Assembly (NCBI RefSeq): GCF_022682495.2
Contig: NC_071396.1
Coordinates: forward strand, 51,766,022 to 51,830,021
Origin: Desmodus rotundus
Taxonomy: Eukaryota; Chordata; Mammalia; Chiroptera; Phyllostomidae
DNA length: 64,000 nt
Reading direction: 5' to 3'
This document shows positions 21,841 through 32,410 of the stretch, piece by piece. A program made the position numbers and the translations under genes. How positions within the stretch are numbered: the stretch's first letter is position 1; every line of letters starts with the position of its first letter. The notes beneath the pieces are model-generated. The model did not search any database. It was not told where the DNA came from and saw only the letters and a list, made by a program, of their open reading frames with translations.

Positions 21841-24273
21841 ATGGTGGGCTGGAGGGTGGCGGTTCTATGTTTGTGGGTCTCCTGCGGCTCTGCGGCGGGA
21901 CAGCTCGAGTACTCAGTGTTGGAGGAGACTCAGCCGGGCGTAGCCGTAGGAGACCTGACGGACTTGAGGCTTTCAGCAGCAGCTCTGTCCTTGCGGAACT
22001 TTCACTTCCTTTCCAGCCACGAGGAGCTCTACTTTGGGGTGGATGTGGCCAGCGGTAGCTTGGTGGTCCTAGAGCCGGCTGACCGCGAGCATCTGTGCGG
22101 GGCCAAAGCTACTTGCGTCCTGACCTATGAGCTGGTGCTCCAGGACCCGCTGGAGCTGCACAATATTCGCGTTCACGTCCTGGATATCAATGACAACTCA
22201 CCTGTCTTCCCTGCTGGCGACGTGCAGCTGCACATCCCCGAGTTCCTGATGCCCGGGGCCCGCTTTACTCTCCCTAATGCCCAAGATGCCGACGAGGGAA
22301 GCAACGGGGTGCTAAGCTACAGCCTGAGCCCCAGCCAGCACTTTCGCCTGGACATGGGGTCGCGGGTCGACGGCAGCGAATACCCGGAGTTGGTTTTGGT
22401 GAAAGCTCTGGATCGCGAGGAACGCGCCACCCACCGGCTGGTGCTCACCGCTCAGGACCGCGGGCGGCCGGCGCGCTCCGGGGACGCACACGTCACCATC
22501 GTTGTAGTGGACACAAACGACAATGCCCCAGTATTTGAGCGCACAGTATACCGCACCAAGGTGCCAGAGACTGTACCCAATGGGACTGTGTTATTTCAAG
22601 TTCAGGCCTCGGACCCGGATGAAGGCTCCAATGGGGAAATCCGGTACTCCTTAAGCAATAGCACGCAAGCAAAGCTTCGTCACCGCTTTCACGTTCACCC
22701 CAGAAGTGGGGAGGTGAGGGTAGCTGCTTTACTAGGTCCTCCTGAAACGCTGTTGGAGGCATATATCGAGGCGAGGGATGAAGGTGCCTTCGGTCTAGCT
22801 AGCACCACCAAACTGCTGGTGGAAGTGACTGACGTGAACGATCATGCCCCTGAGGTGAACCTGCTGACTCTCTCCAGTCCAGTTTCAGAGGACACCACCC
22901 CTGGCACAGTGATTGCTCTCCTTAGTGTAAGGGATAAGGACTTTGGTCCCAATGGTAAGGTCACTTGCAGCATGTCCAACTCCAATGGAGGCCCTTTTAA
23001 GCTAAAGGCTTCTTTTGGCAATTACTACAGTTTGCTGACTGATGGGCCACTGGACCGGGAGCAGGTCAGCGAATACCAGGTCCTGATCACCGCCTCAGAT
23101 GGTGGCTCACCACCACTTAGCACCCGCATGACACTGACTGTGTCAGTTGCTGATGTGAATGACAATACGCCAAGCTTTCCTCAACCAGAACAGGAACTTT
23201 TTGTGGCCGAAAACAATGGCCCTGGAGCCTCTCTAGGCCGTGTATTTGCCCAGGACCCAGACCTGGGGAAGAATGGTCTTGTCTTCTATAAATTGTTGGA
23301 TCTTACGTCTGAAGGGCAGACAGCCTCTAGCTTGGTGGCAGTAGAATCATCCAGTGGGGCTATCACTGCCAAAACCTCCTTTGACTTTGAGCAGCTCAAG
23401 GGCTTTCGCTTTCAAGTGGAAGCCCAGGATGGCGGCCTTCCTCCCAGAAGTGCAGCAGTGACTGTGAACTTGTTCGTGGTAGATAGGAACGACAATGCTC
23501 CAGTCATCTTGTTTCCCTTGACCAGAAATGGCACCGTCCCAGTGGAAATCGTGCCCCGTTCTGTCCAAACTGGACACTTGGTCACAAAAGTAGTAGCAGA
23601 GGATGCAGACAGCGGCTCCAATGCCTGGCTTTCCTACCACATCTCTCAGACTTCTGACTCTAGCCTTTTCCGAATTTCAGCCAATATGGGAGAGCTCCGT
23701 ACTGCTCGCTTAGTTCTTCCCACCGATGCAGTCAAACAGAGGGTGGTGGTAATGGTTCGGGATCATGGAGACCCCCCACTCTCCTCCTCGGTCTTGCTGG
23801 GCGTGCTGTTGAGCAACTCCGCCCCTCGGGTCCTTCCAGACTTTGAAGATGTCTGGGAAACAGGAGGGCACCTTTCTGCCCAGAACCTCTATTTAGTTAT
23901 TGCCCTGGCCTGTATTTCTTTTTTATTTCTGGGGTGCTTACTTTACTTTGTGTGTATCAAGTTGAGCCAGAGCCCAAGTTGTTGCTCTCAAAGCTGCTGT
24001 CGCTCTCCAGAGGAGCTGAGGTATGGAAGGAAAATGGCTTCGCATCCTTGTGTGACATCAACCACAATAGATGTCACCACGGTCGAGAGACTTTCTCAGA
24101 CCTATCTCTATCGGGCCTCCCTGGGACTTGGTTCCGATAGTAACAGTTTGCCCTGGCGTGGGGAGTGCAGTGCTGTTGACCTGAGGAACCTGGCCACTGG
24201 GGTAGGACTGAATTTGCCAATATCATGTGTTCAGATTCGGAACAGGAAAGATCACGCCAATGTCAATGCCACG
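21841..24273 (+). CDS. PCDHAC1: Protocadherin alpha subfamily C1, variable exon (5' partial gene)
   Basis: Neuronal cell-surface protocadherin that takes part in combinatorial homophilic recognition and self-avoidance at the plasma membrane. The exon encodes 811 residues: signal peptide about 1-20 (hydrophobic VAVLCLWVSC), six cadherin ectodomains, a membrane helix about 683-707 and a variable tail to 811 with a Cys-rich juxtamembrane CCSQSCC. Calcium-binding linkers are DINDN (115-119), DTNDN (224-228), DVNDH (331-335), DVNDN (438-442) and DRNDN (548-552); LDRE-type motifs are present. I chose the ATG at 21841 because the protein then begins MVG like known PCDHAC1; an in-frame ATG 15 bases upstream would add MAAGG. 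The exon ends NVNAT just before GT at 24274, in phase 0. Shared PCDHA constant exons lie beyond the window. The identity rests on overall similarity to PCDHAC1, including the tail SQTYLYRASLGLGSD. The frame is intact. Confidence 0.96.
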
Positions 24274-24279
24274 GTAAGC
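24274..24279 (+). other. PCDHAC1: Splice donor of the PCDHAC1 variable exon
   Basis: gccacg|gtaagc is a strong donor (gtaagc). It sits exactly where the protein would join constant exon 1. Read-through of the donor would add only seven codons before a stop at 24295-24297, which supports its use as an exon end. Confidence 0.92.
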
Positions 24280-24297
24280 AAATTTCATGGGATTTGA

Positions 24298-24503
24298 TTG
24301 CCTTGACCAGGAGATGGCTGCCAGGTGTTTAAAAATGTTTCTTAGATGATCCTTTGACAACATTTAATTCATTGAGTTGAACACTCCTGCTTAGCAGACC
24401 CTTTACTAAGAATTCTGGGGGTATTAACAGTATTAATAACAGTATTAACAGACTGTTCTTGGACTGAAGGAGATTATAGTTTATTTTTTAGAAATGAAGG
24501 TAA
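24298..24503. other. Intron start, no feature
   Basis: Non-coding sequence after the PCDHAC1 donor, with a short imperfect 'acagtattaa' repetition at about 24425-24455. Confidence 0.4.
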
Positions 24504-24710
24504 GGCCCTGGCTGGGTGGCTCAGTTGTTGGGAGCGTTGTCCATACATCAAAAGCTCACGAGTTTGATTCCTGGTCAGGGCACGTGCCTACGTTGTGGGT
24601 TCAATCCCCAGTTGGGGCGTGTACAGGAGCAACCGATCGATGTCTCTCATATCGATGTTTCTTTCCCTTTCTCTCCCTTCCTCTCTCTCTAAAATCAATA
24701 AACAAATCCT
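24504..24710 (+). mobile_element. Ves-type bat SINE (subtype with GCTGGGTGGCTCAG head)
   Basis: Head 'ggccctggctgggtggctca', Box B 'gagtttgattcctggtcagg', body 'agcaaccgatcgatgtctct' and tail 'aaaatcaataaacaaat'. The head differs from that of 10497 (ctggctgggtgg versus ctgactggtgtgg), so at least two SINE subfamilies have been active in this lineage. A possible short duplication (atgaagg/atgagga) flanks it. Confidence 0.9.
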
Positions 24711-25658
24711 TGGATGAGGATTAAAATAAAGTAGAGTAGAAACAAGGGTAAGAAATTCATACGTATTAAAGAACAATAAAAGTAATATAAAGGTCCAAAA
24801 GTAAAAATAATAAAGCACAAAAAACTTTGGTACAAGTAAGAAATGACCCAAAACAAATTTAAATCACTCCGTTTAGGAATTTTAAAAAGGAATTACTTAA
24901 AGCAAATATCCCTTCATTCGAAAAATATTTTGAGTAACAGGTACATGTGTAAGACATTCTGGTACGAAAAGTGGGAATGAAACAATGTGAGTCTTTGCAC
25001 AATACAAGCTTAATATCATGCAAGGTGAGACATTTGCTCAGACTTTATAATACATGAGTAAAATTGGTGAAAACCTAAAAAATGTAAAAATAAATCACAG
25101 TGGATGTTCAAAGAAGGGAGAGAGAGAACATGAGAGAACGTGTGGGCATGGAGGAGGGACTCAGACGTCATGTGAATTGGATCTTGTATGATACACCACT
25201 TAATAAAGTGCAGTACAGGCTGTACTTTACATGAATACCATTTAGGCAAAGTAGTCTTTTTTTAAAAGAATAGTACCCCCATCACAGCTAATAGCTGCAT
25301 GGAGTGTTAGTAAGAACATAGAAATTATAAGCATGTCTCAGAACACCTATTTGTATAGACAGAAAGATGATGGCATTAATGTGTATAGGACCTGACAACC
25401 TTTTGGTGTGTGTTTGAATTCATGTATTTCCCAAGAAAGAAGAGTGATAATTATGTCAGGAACATAGGTGTGTTCAAAGGCTAACTTACCATTCAAAGTC
25501 CATTCAAGTTGAATTTAATATTCTTATTATCTTAGAAGCCAATATACTTAGAAATAAGTAAATACCATATTTGAAAGTAATGCATCTGATAAAAGTTAAA
25601 TTATTCAAATACTTAAATTTATCCATAGTGGCCCTTGGCATTTCAAAACTTTTCGGAT
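24711..25658. other. Non-coding, no identified feature
   Basis: AT-rich intronic/intergenic sequence. No repeat family or coding motif was recognised. Confidence 0.4.
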
Positions 25659-25733
25659 GGCCCTGAGCAGTGTGGCTCAGTTGGCTGGGCATCATTCTGT
25701 GAAGCAAAAGGTCTCTGGTTCGATTCCTGGTAT
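25659..25733 (+). mobile_element. Truncated Ves-type SINE (head only)
   Basis: Only the tRNA-like head remains: 'ggccctgagcagtgtggctc' with Box A, and 'ggttcgattcctgg' as Box B. The CT-rich body and A-tail are absent. About 40 bases further on a separate L1 3' end starts. The missing 3' part is unusual because SINE truncation normally affects the 5' end. Confidence 0.8.
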
Positions 25734-25771
25734 AAAGGAAGCATGATATATAAAAACATGGGTAAAGAAAA

Positions 25772-26005
25772 TTTTTTTATTCAGTTACAATTGTCTGCAT
25801 TTTCTCCCCATCCCTCCACCCCACCCCAGCCAATCCCACCTCCCTCCCCCACCTCTACCATCCCCCTTGATTTTGTCCTTGTGTCCTTTATAGTAGCTCC
25901 TATAGACCCCTCTCCCCACTATCCCCTCCCCACTCCCCTCTGGCTATTGTTACATTGTTCTTAATTTCAATGTCTCTGGTTATATTTTGTTTGCTTTTTT
26001 TAAAA
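25772..26005 (-). mobile_element. Young bat L1 3' UTR end
   Basis: Reverse complement of the 3' end of the L1 family seen at 45090-45350: T-run, 'attcagttacaattgtctgc', a C-rich stretch, then 'gtccttgtgtcctttatagt' and 'tgtctctggttatattttgt'. It is a strongly 5'-truncated copy of about 230 bases. The antisense G-rich tract is discussed in findings. Confidence 0.85.
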
Positions 26006-26468
26006 AATAAATCTGGAATATTTGTAATTCACACAGGCATTAATTATTTACTTTTTCCTATCCAATTGCTTATTGATCCAACCTTGATTCTTTAGAAAAA
26101 AAAGTTTGTCATTGAATGCCTTAATAACAATTACAGAATTTTAGAAATAAAATACTTATTGCTCAAATGTTATGCAACAAAAGCTCTTTGAAACGGGTAT
26201 CATTTTATAATAATTTTAACCGTGTGCCTGAGTCATATAGAATCATGTTGATGCATGTGTTTATATTTTGTTCAAATTCTAAGCTCTTCTGTCATATTTT
26301 AATTTACAATGTATTTTAACCTAGTTTACAATATTAAAATTTATCAGTTTAAGAAACTTAGAAAAACATTCATACCCATCGCTGTCCTGTTGGCAATATT
26401 GACCAGATATAACAAAGCTGGGTCACTCGGCGATCAGACAGCATGTGTCTCGTGCCCATTTTCCCGTT
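26006..26468. other. Non-coding, no identified feature
   Basis: AT-rich sequence with no ORF or repeat assignment. Confidence 0.4.
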
Positions 26469-26826
26469 AAGATTTTTGGTGGATGCTGTCAGTTTCTTCT
26501 TTATTCCCATGTCTCTGGTTCTGTTTTGCTCGCTTGTTTGTTTTGTTGATTAGGTTCCATTTATAGGTGAGATATATGGTATTTGTCTTTCACTTCCTGG
26601 CTTCTTTCCAGAGGGGAGAAGGGAGAAGGATAATGGGGGAAAGAAGGGAAAGGGTCAAGTCAAGGAACTTGTATAATAGACCCATGGACAAAGACAATGG
26701 TGGGGGGGGGAGGGTGGAATGTGGAAGGTGGGTGTTGGTGGGGCAGGGGAGAGTAATGGGGGGGGGAAATGGGGAAAAACTGTGATTAAACAATAATAAA
26801 ATTTTTTTAAAAAGATTTTTGATGGA
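26469..26826. mobile_element. Twin-primed (5'-inverted) young L1 insertion with target-site duplication
   Basis: The left part, about 26500-26605, reads as reverse-complement L1 ('tgtctctggttctgttttgc', 'gttgattaggttccatttat', 'gagatatatggtatttgtct'). It equals the end of ORF2/start of 3' UTR found in sense at 45047-45140. The right part (about 26606-26811) reads as sense L1 3' UTR ('cccatggacaaagacaatgg', G-rich tract, 'aataataaaattttt'). The duplication aagatttttggtgga/aagatttttgatgga flanks it at 26469-26483 and 26812-26826. This is the structure produced by twin priming. Confidence 0.85.
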
Positions 26827-28261
26827 CAATTTAATTTTTTTAGGTTGTTATCTAAGATGGTACCTCTGAGATATAAAGTTCTACTTAGCACTTAAAATTA
26901 ATTGCATTGGAAAATTTTTTAGATAATATTTCTGTAGTAAAGCGTAGAGGTGTACAACTGACTTTATTAAATGTTCCGCATGAACATGATAACTCAAATG
27001 TACCAGTGTTATTTTAGCGTCCTGTTATTTTCAGAGAACTTTCTTCTGCCAGGGTGTGTAGCGTACAACCTATCCCCCTTTGTGGTGTCACTGACCAACA
27101 GTTGTAGAATGTTCTGGCATTCTAGGTGTTTTTACTTGTTAACACATATTCCCTAAGTAGACTTTTCCAAAGGTTAATTAGATTATTTTGACTTTGAAGC
27201 TGGTAACCACACTGAAAAACTTTAGAGCGCTATAGCTAAGGAAGCTTGCATGGCATCTGAAGTATATTCAGATTTTAAAAAAAACACCATGTAGGCAGTA
27301 AAATAGTATTTGTTATATAATAGAGAGACTTCAAATATTAAAAAGGAATATACAACCTGCACGGACAGAAGGGAAAAAGCAATGCCTGGGGAATGTATGA
27401 GTGGGAAAGTTTTAACAACATGTCTGATAAAGTTCACGACCTATTGATTTTGGTTGCCTTCAGTATTTGCAGTTAGAGGGAAACTATACTATTTCAGAGA
27501 CTAAAAACACTTAGCTGTATTGGGATAAAGGTAAACTAAATTGCTACAAGGTTTTTACATTGCACAAATGCACATGACGTGAATATCGTAAATAACATTT
27601 GGCAGAACGTCGAGTGAATATGGATGAGTCCAGGGTTTTGACTGACGTATTACAGGAAGTAAGGAATTTGTGGGTAAGAATTATTCTTAAAAACCTAAGC
27701 TAAATGATAAAGGTGGTTGCTCATTTTGTTCCTAATTTTAATTTATGAAATGAGAATGGTTCAGGATATAAATAAACTTCATGTCTCTTTTATACACATT
27801 TGTGGAAATGTGTACAATTCATTTGTGGGAAAGAATTAGGTTAATAATTCCCTCCTTAAGCTATAAATGCAGAAGGTCATTATTTATTCAGCTGGAACTT
27901 GTCTTGGAACCCAGGAATGAATATGCAGTCACACAGTCTCCTGAGCTGCAGGAAAAGAGAAACACCTTGTATCCCATCCCAAATTCTTGGCTGTTCCCAG
28001 AGCCACCTGGCTGCCAACTACGTATGTACCATTTTCATAGCATAGCTCTTTGTGACATACCCCAGAAATGTACCCTCTGAATTCAGGTATATGCTTATTC
28101 TTTAGTATCTTTGAGCAAAGATTACAGCTGTTTTGTTTAGACTCAAAATGATGTTCATACAAAATAAAACCAACCAATTAAGATATCTTAATGGTGGATT
28201 TTTGCATCTTATTTATTACTTGAGATTGCCTTGTCATTCTTCTTTCCTATGAGGATTGGAT
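26827..28261. other. Unique non-coding sequence
   Basis: About 1.4 kb of AT-rich sequence without a recognised repeat, RNA gene or coding exon. ORFs at 27222-27437 and 27781-28080 have no motif. Confidence 0.4.
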
Positions 28262-28925
28262 ATGCTGGCCCTACGAAACAAGTTAGAAGTTTTTCTCTCT
28301 TTTTTTCTTTTCTCTAAAGGACATATTTGCTAAGATTGGTGATATTTCTTTTTAAAGTATTTAGTAGTATTCATTAGTGATGCTTTTTGTTCCTTAAGTT
28401 TTCTTTGTGGGAAAGTTTTAAATCATGATATCACATTACTTTATTAGTAATAAAATTATTCATATTTTTATTATTTCATTTTTGGAAATTCTGTTTTTCC
28501 AGAAATAAGTTAATTTCATCTAAAATTTCATATATTTTAGCATAAAGTTGTTTATAATGTCCTCCTGTAACCTTTTAAACATTTGAGGATCTGTAGGGAT
28601 ATTTCCCTCTTCAATTCTGATGTTAGTTATTGTCACCTCTCACTTTTCCTAACTAGACTTGGAAGTAACAGTTTATTAATTATATTCTCCTTTTCAAGGA
28701 CTAACTTTTGGCTTTTGGGATTCTCTTTCTTCTATATCTGCTTTCTATTTTGTTGATTTCTGCTTTATTTCTCTCCTCATATTTTCTTTGTATTCAGTTC
28801 GCTGTTTGTTTCCTAGCTTCTGGTTGAGCTTTACTGATTTTCAAGTTTTGTTGTTTCTAATGTATGGATTTCAAGCTGAAAATTTTCCAGTCAGTGTAGT
28901 ATTAGCTGCTTCACATAAGTTTTAC
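28262..28925 (-). mobile_element. L1M ORF2 fragment
   Basis: Reverse-complement ORF2 sequence ('ttctcttttcaaggactaac'-type motif near 28690, 'tctatatctgctttctattt', 'ttgttgatttctgctttatt', 'ttctggttgagctttactga'). It is strongly decayed with no open frame. Confidence 0.75.
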
Positions 28926-29600
28926 TTTTAAAGATTTTAACTGAAGTACGACATAAATAAAGGTTCATATATCAAGAGTGTGTGGCTTGATCCAATGCTC
29001 AGGGAGCTACCACGGAGGCAAAGAAGAGTGTTACAAGCACCCTCAACCCCCCAACCCTCCCCAATAATTACTCCCTTCTGAAATAGAACCATTATTATGA
29101 GTTCCAACACCACAGAAATAGAATTGTATGGTATGATTATGTTTTTCTGTCTAGCTCTTTTCAGTCAATATTATGTGTGTGACATTCATCCAGGCTGCTG
29201 TGTGGCAACAATTCATTCATTAAATTGCTGTATATGGCATTGTATGAATCTATCTCAGTTTATTTATCCATTTTTATGTTCATGTACATTTTTTGGGTTT
29301 TTTTGCCATTGTGAACAGTTTTGCTATGAACATTTTTCTTATGTCGCTGGTGCACATATATTTGCATTTCTATTGGCTATGTAGCTGGCAGTGGGAATTG
29401 CTTGGCTATTAGGTGTGGGTATGGTCAGCTTTAATAGGTGTTGCCAACAGTTTCCCAAATTAGCTGTTCCAATTTACTCTCCCACCAGCAGTACTTGAGA
29501 GTTCTCATTATTCCACGTTCTCGTTACACTTAGCATCATCAGCCGTTAAAATTTTCATCATTGTAGTGGTGTGTACTAGTATCTCATTGTTATTGCTTTT
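28926..29600 (-). mobile_element. L1M 3' end
   Basis: Reverse-complement old L1 3' region: 'ctgaagtacgacataaataa', 'gttccaacaccacagaaata', 'ttgccattgtgaacagtttt', 'gtgttgccaacagtttccca', 'ctcccaccagcagtacttga'. The 97 aa-class ORF at 29097 is a chance reading of this relic. It probably belongs to a different copy from 28262-28925, because the order of parts is not that of a single L1. Confidence 0.75.
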
Positions 29601-29724
29601 TTTTTGTTGTTCTAGATTTGTGTTATTTGTTCATGCAATGTAATACTTTAATACTGAACACTTTACATAAGTGACTATTAAAATGCTAATACCATTCATC
29701 CCTTCCTTACATTATATGCTTTTT

Positions 29725-29843
29725 TATTAAGTATTTTATTGTTGTTCTAGTACAGTTGTTCCATTTTTTCCCCCTTTGCTCTCCTCCACCCAGCCCACCC
29801 CACACTCCCACAGTCAGTCCCTACCTTGTTTCCCTGTCCATGG
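29725..29843 (-). mobile_element. Short L1 3' end
   Basis: T-rich start, 'ttgttctagtacagttgttc', then a C-rich stretch ending near 'cctgtccatggg', as in the L1 3' ends at 30390 and 62440. It is flanked by cattatatgctttt copies at 29710 and 29846, which form a target-site duplication that the neighbouring SINE later reused. Confidence 0.8.
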
Positions 29844-29861
29844 GCCATTATATGCTTTTCT

Positions 29862-30067
29862 TTAAAACATTTTTTAAAATTTACTTACTTTTAGAGAGGG
29901 GAAGGAGGGAGAAAGAGGGGGAGAGAAACATCAATGGGGTTTCCCCTTACTTGCCCCCCATCTGGGGACCTGGCCCACAACCCAGGCATGTGCCCTGACT
30001 GGGAATTGAACTGGCAACTCCTTGGTTCACAGGCCAGCACTCAGTCCACCAAGTCACACCAGTCAGT
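29862..30067 (-). mobile_element. Ves-type bat SINE
   Basis: Reverse-complement Ves: A-rich/T-rich tail at the left, GA-rich body ('gagaaacatcaatgggg'), Box B complement 'gggaattgaactggcaact' and head complement 'gtcacaccagtcag'. An 18-base duplication, gccattatatgcttttct, is at 29844-29861 and 30068-30085. Confidence 0.93.
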
Positions 30068-30085
30068 GCCATTATATGCTTTTCT

Positions 30086-30375
30086 AAAAGTCAGGTTTAT
30101 CAGTTGCTTGGGAAATATTTGTTCACAGAACTATACAGATCTTCCAAAGGTAGACACATTTTATTATACAGTCACAAAAATATCGCATCTGTCAATACCG
30201 CTACTGACCTCATGAGACAGACTTTTTGTATTGGGAAGTAGCAAGTTCACAGTGGTGGACACAGGTTTTTCAAAATTACAATTCTCACTCAAAATCTTAT
30301 ATGTTATTATTTGCAGCAAATACTGTCAGTTTTCCTTGCAGTGACAGACTCATTTAATTCATTTTTTTAAACATA
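30086..30375. other. Non-coding, no identified feature
   Basis: Short unique interval between the SINE and the HAL1-like element. Confidence 0.4.
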
Positions 30376-32341
30376 AAGTTACCACTTAAAAAATTTATTG
30401 ATTATGCTATTACAGTTGTCCCATTTCCCCCCTTCACTCCACTCCATCCTGCCCATCCCCTCCCTCCCACATTCCCCCCCTATAGTTCATGTCCATGGGT
30501 CATACATATAAGTTCTTTGGCTTCTACATTTCCTATACTATCCTTACCCTCCCCCTGTCTATTTTCCACCTACCATTTATTCTACTTATTCTCTGTACCT
30601 TTCCCCCCTCTCTCCCCCTCCCACTCCCCTGTTGATAACCCTCCATGTGATCTCCATTTCTGTGGTTCTGTTCCTGTTCTAGTTGTTTGCTTAGTTTGCT
30701 TTTGTTTTTGTTTTAGGTGTGGTTGTTAATAACTGTGAGTTTGCTGTCCTTTTTACTGTTCCTATTTTTTATCTTCTTTTTCTTAGGTAACTCCCTTTAA
30801 CATTTCCTATAATAAGGGCTTGGTGATGATGAACTCCTTGAACTTGACCTTATCTGAGAAGCACTTTATCTTCCCTTCCATTCTAAATGATAGCTTTGCT
30901 GGATAGAGCAATCTTGGATGTAGGTCCTTGACTTCAAATACTTCTTTCCAGCCCCTTCTTGCCTGTGAGGTCTCTTTTGAGAAATCAGCTGACAGTCTTA
31001 TGGGAACTCCTTTGCAGGTAACTGCGTCCTTTTCTCTTGCTGCTTCTAAGATTCTCTCCTTCTGCTTAATCTTGGGTAGTGTAATTATGATGTGCCTTGG
31101 TGTGTTCCTCCTTGGGTCCAACTTCTTTGGGACTCTCTGAGCTTCCTGGACGCCTATTTCCTTTGTCAGATGAGGGAAGTTCTCCTTCATTATTTGTTCA
31201 AATAAGTTTTCAATTTTTTGTTCTTCCTCTTCTCTGTCTGGTACCCCTATAATTCAGATGTTGGAACATTTAAAGATATCCTGGAGGTTCCTAAGCCTCT
31301 CCTCATTTTTTTGAATTCTTGTGTCTTCATTCTTTTCTGGTTGGATGTTTCTTTGTTCCTTATGGTCCATACCATTGAGTCCCAGTTTCCTTCCCTTCAG
31401 TATTGGTTCCCTGTACATTTTCCTTTGTTTCTCTTAGCATAGCCTTTATGTTTTCATCCAACTTGCGACCAAATTCAACCAATTCTGTGAGCTTCCTGAT
31501 TACCAGTGTTTTGAACTGTGCATCTGATAGGTTGGCTATCTGTTCGTTGCTTAGTTGTATTTTTTCTGGAGCTTTGATCTGTTCTTTCATTTGGGCCATT
31601 TTTTTTTGTCTTGGCATGCCTGTTACATAAAGGGGCGGAGCCTTTGGTGTTCACCAGGGTGGGGTAATGCTGGTCACTGCACTGTGATACTGTATGTGGG
31701 GGAGGGGCCGAGAGGGAGCATTGGCACCTGCTCCACTCTCTGCCGGATTTCAGTCACTCCCTGTGCTACCCACAATCGAATTGGGCCCCTCTGGTGCTGA
31801 TTCCTGAGTGGGTGGGCTTGTGCACACTCTAGGCCCCTGAGGGTCTCTCCAACGACCTCTCCTGTGAGGCTGGGAGTTTCTCCTGCTGCTGCCTGAACCC
31901 CCATGGGTGTTTTTAATTAGAGGTTTGAGGTTTTATTTCCCCCACGCTGAAGCCCTGGGTTGTGAGGTCTGTTTCGCCCCCCCTCTGGTCCTCCCGGTTT
32001 ATCTATGCATGAATGTGGGGCTGCAGGGTCCGCCAGCCACCACCTTGTGGGGTCTGCCAGCTGCAGCCTGGCTTGTCCCGCTCCACACTCCACAATCCAC
32101 CAGCCACCGCCTTGCCGCAAGTCCATTCTGCCCTGGCTGCTGCCGGTCTCTGCCCCTCCTATTGGTCTGGATGAATGTTTCTTCTTTATCTCCTTGGTTT
32201 TTGGACTTCCATACAGTTCGATTTTCTGTCAGTTCTGGTTGTTTTTTGTTTTTAAATTGCTGTTGTCCTTCTTTTGGTTGTACGAGGAGGCACAGTGTGT
32301 CTACCTACACCTCCATCTTGGCCAGAAGCAAGTTACCACTT
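30376..32341 (-). mobile_element. HAL1-like (half-L1) element: 5' UTR + ORF1 + 3' UTR, no ORF2
   Basis: The element body (30388-32329, about 1.94 kb, minus strand) has, in element order, a GC-rich 5' UTR (right, about 32329-31620), ORF1 (31617-30807), then directly a C-rich (antisense) 3' UTR and A-tail at the left. A perfect 12-base duplication, aagttaccactt, flanks it at 30376-30387 and 32330-32341, so it is one insertion and not two. ORF2 is absent. Half-L1 elements are known in mammals including bats; this is one by structure. The ORF1 frame is shifted (see next entry). Confidence 0.88.
30807..31617 (-). pseudogene. ORF1p of the HAL1-like element, frameshifted
   Basis: ORF1p is the LINE RNA-binding chaperone of the ribonucleoprotein particle. 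The first 85 codons (31617-31360) begin MPRQKKMAQMKEQ and include a charged heptad-like coiled-coil stretch around residues 30-75. The C-terminal part (127 codons, 31190-30807) is in another frame and contains the conserved RHIIITLPKIKQKERILEAA segment of the RRM/C-terminal nucleic-acid-binding domain. At least one frameshift lies between 31360 and 31190. The product cannot be made as one protein from this copy. Confidence 0.85.
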
Positions 32342-32359
32342 TTATGTTTCTCTCTCTCT

Positions 32360-32410
32360 TTTTTTATTGTTGTTCAGTTATAGTTGTCTTCATTTCCCCC
32401 ACCATCATTT
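32360..32410 (-). mobile_element. Very short L1 3' end
   Basis: T-run plus 'attgttgttcagttatagtt' and 'gtcttcatttcccccacc' correspond to the last ~50 bases of the young L1 3' UTR in reverse complement. It lies just right of the HAL1-like element and outside its duplication, so it is a separate event. Confidence 0.6.

Noticed and set aside
29756..30215. Two overlapping ORFs with Pro-rich peptides
   Set aside because: They translate the C-rich L1 3' end and the antisense SINE; they are not genes.
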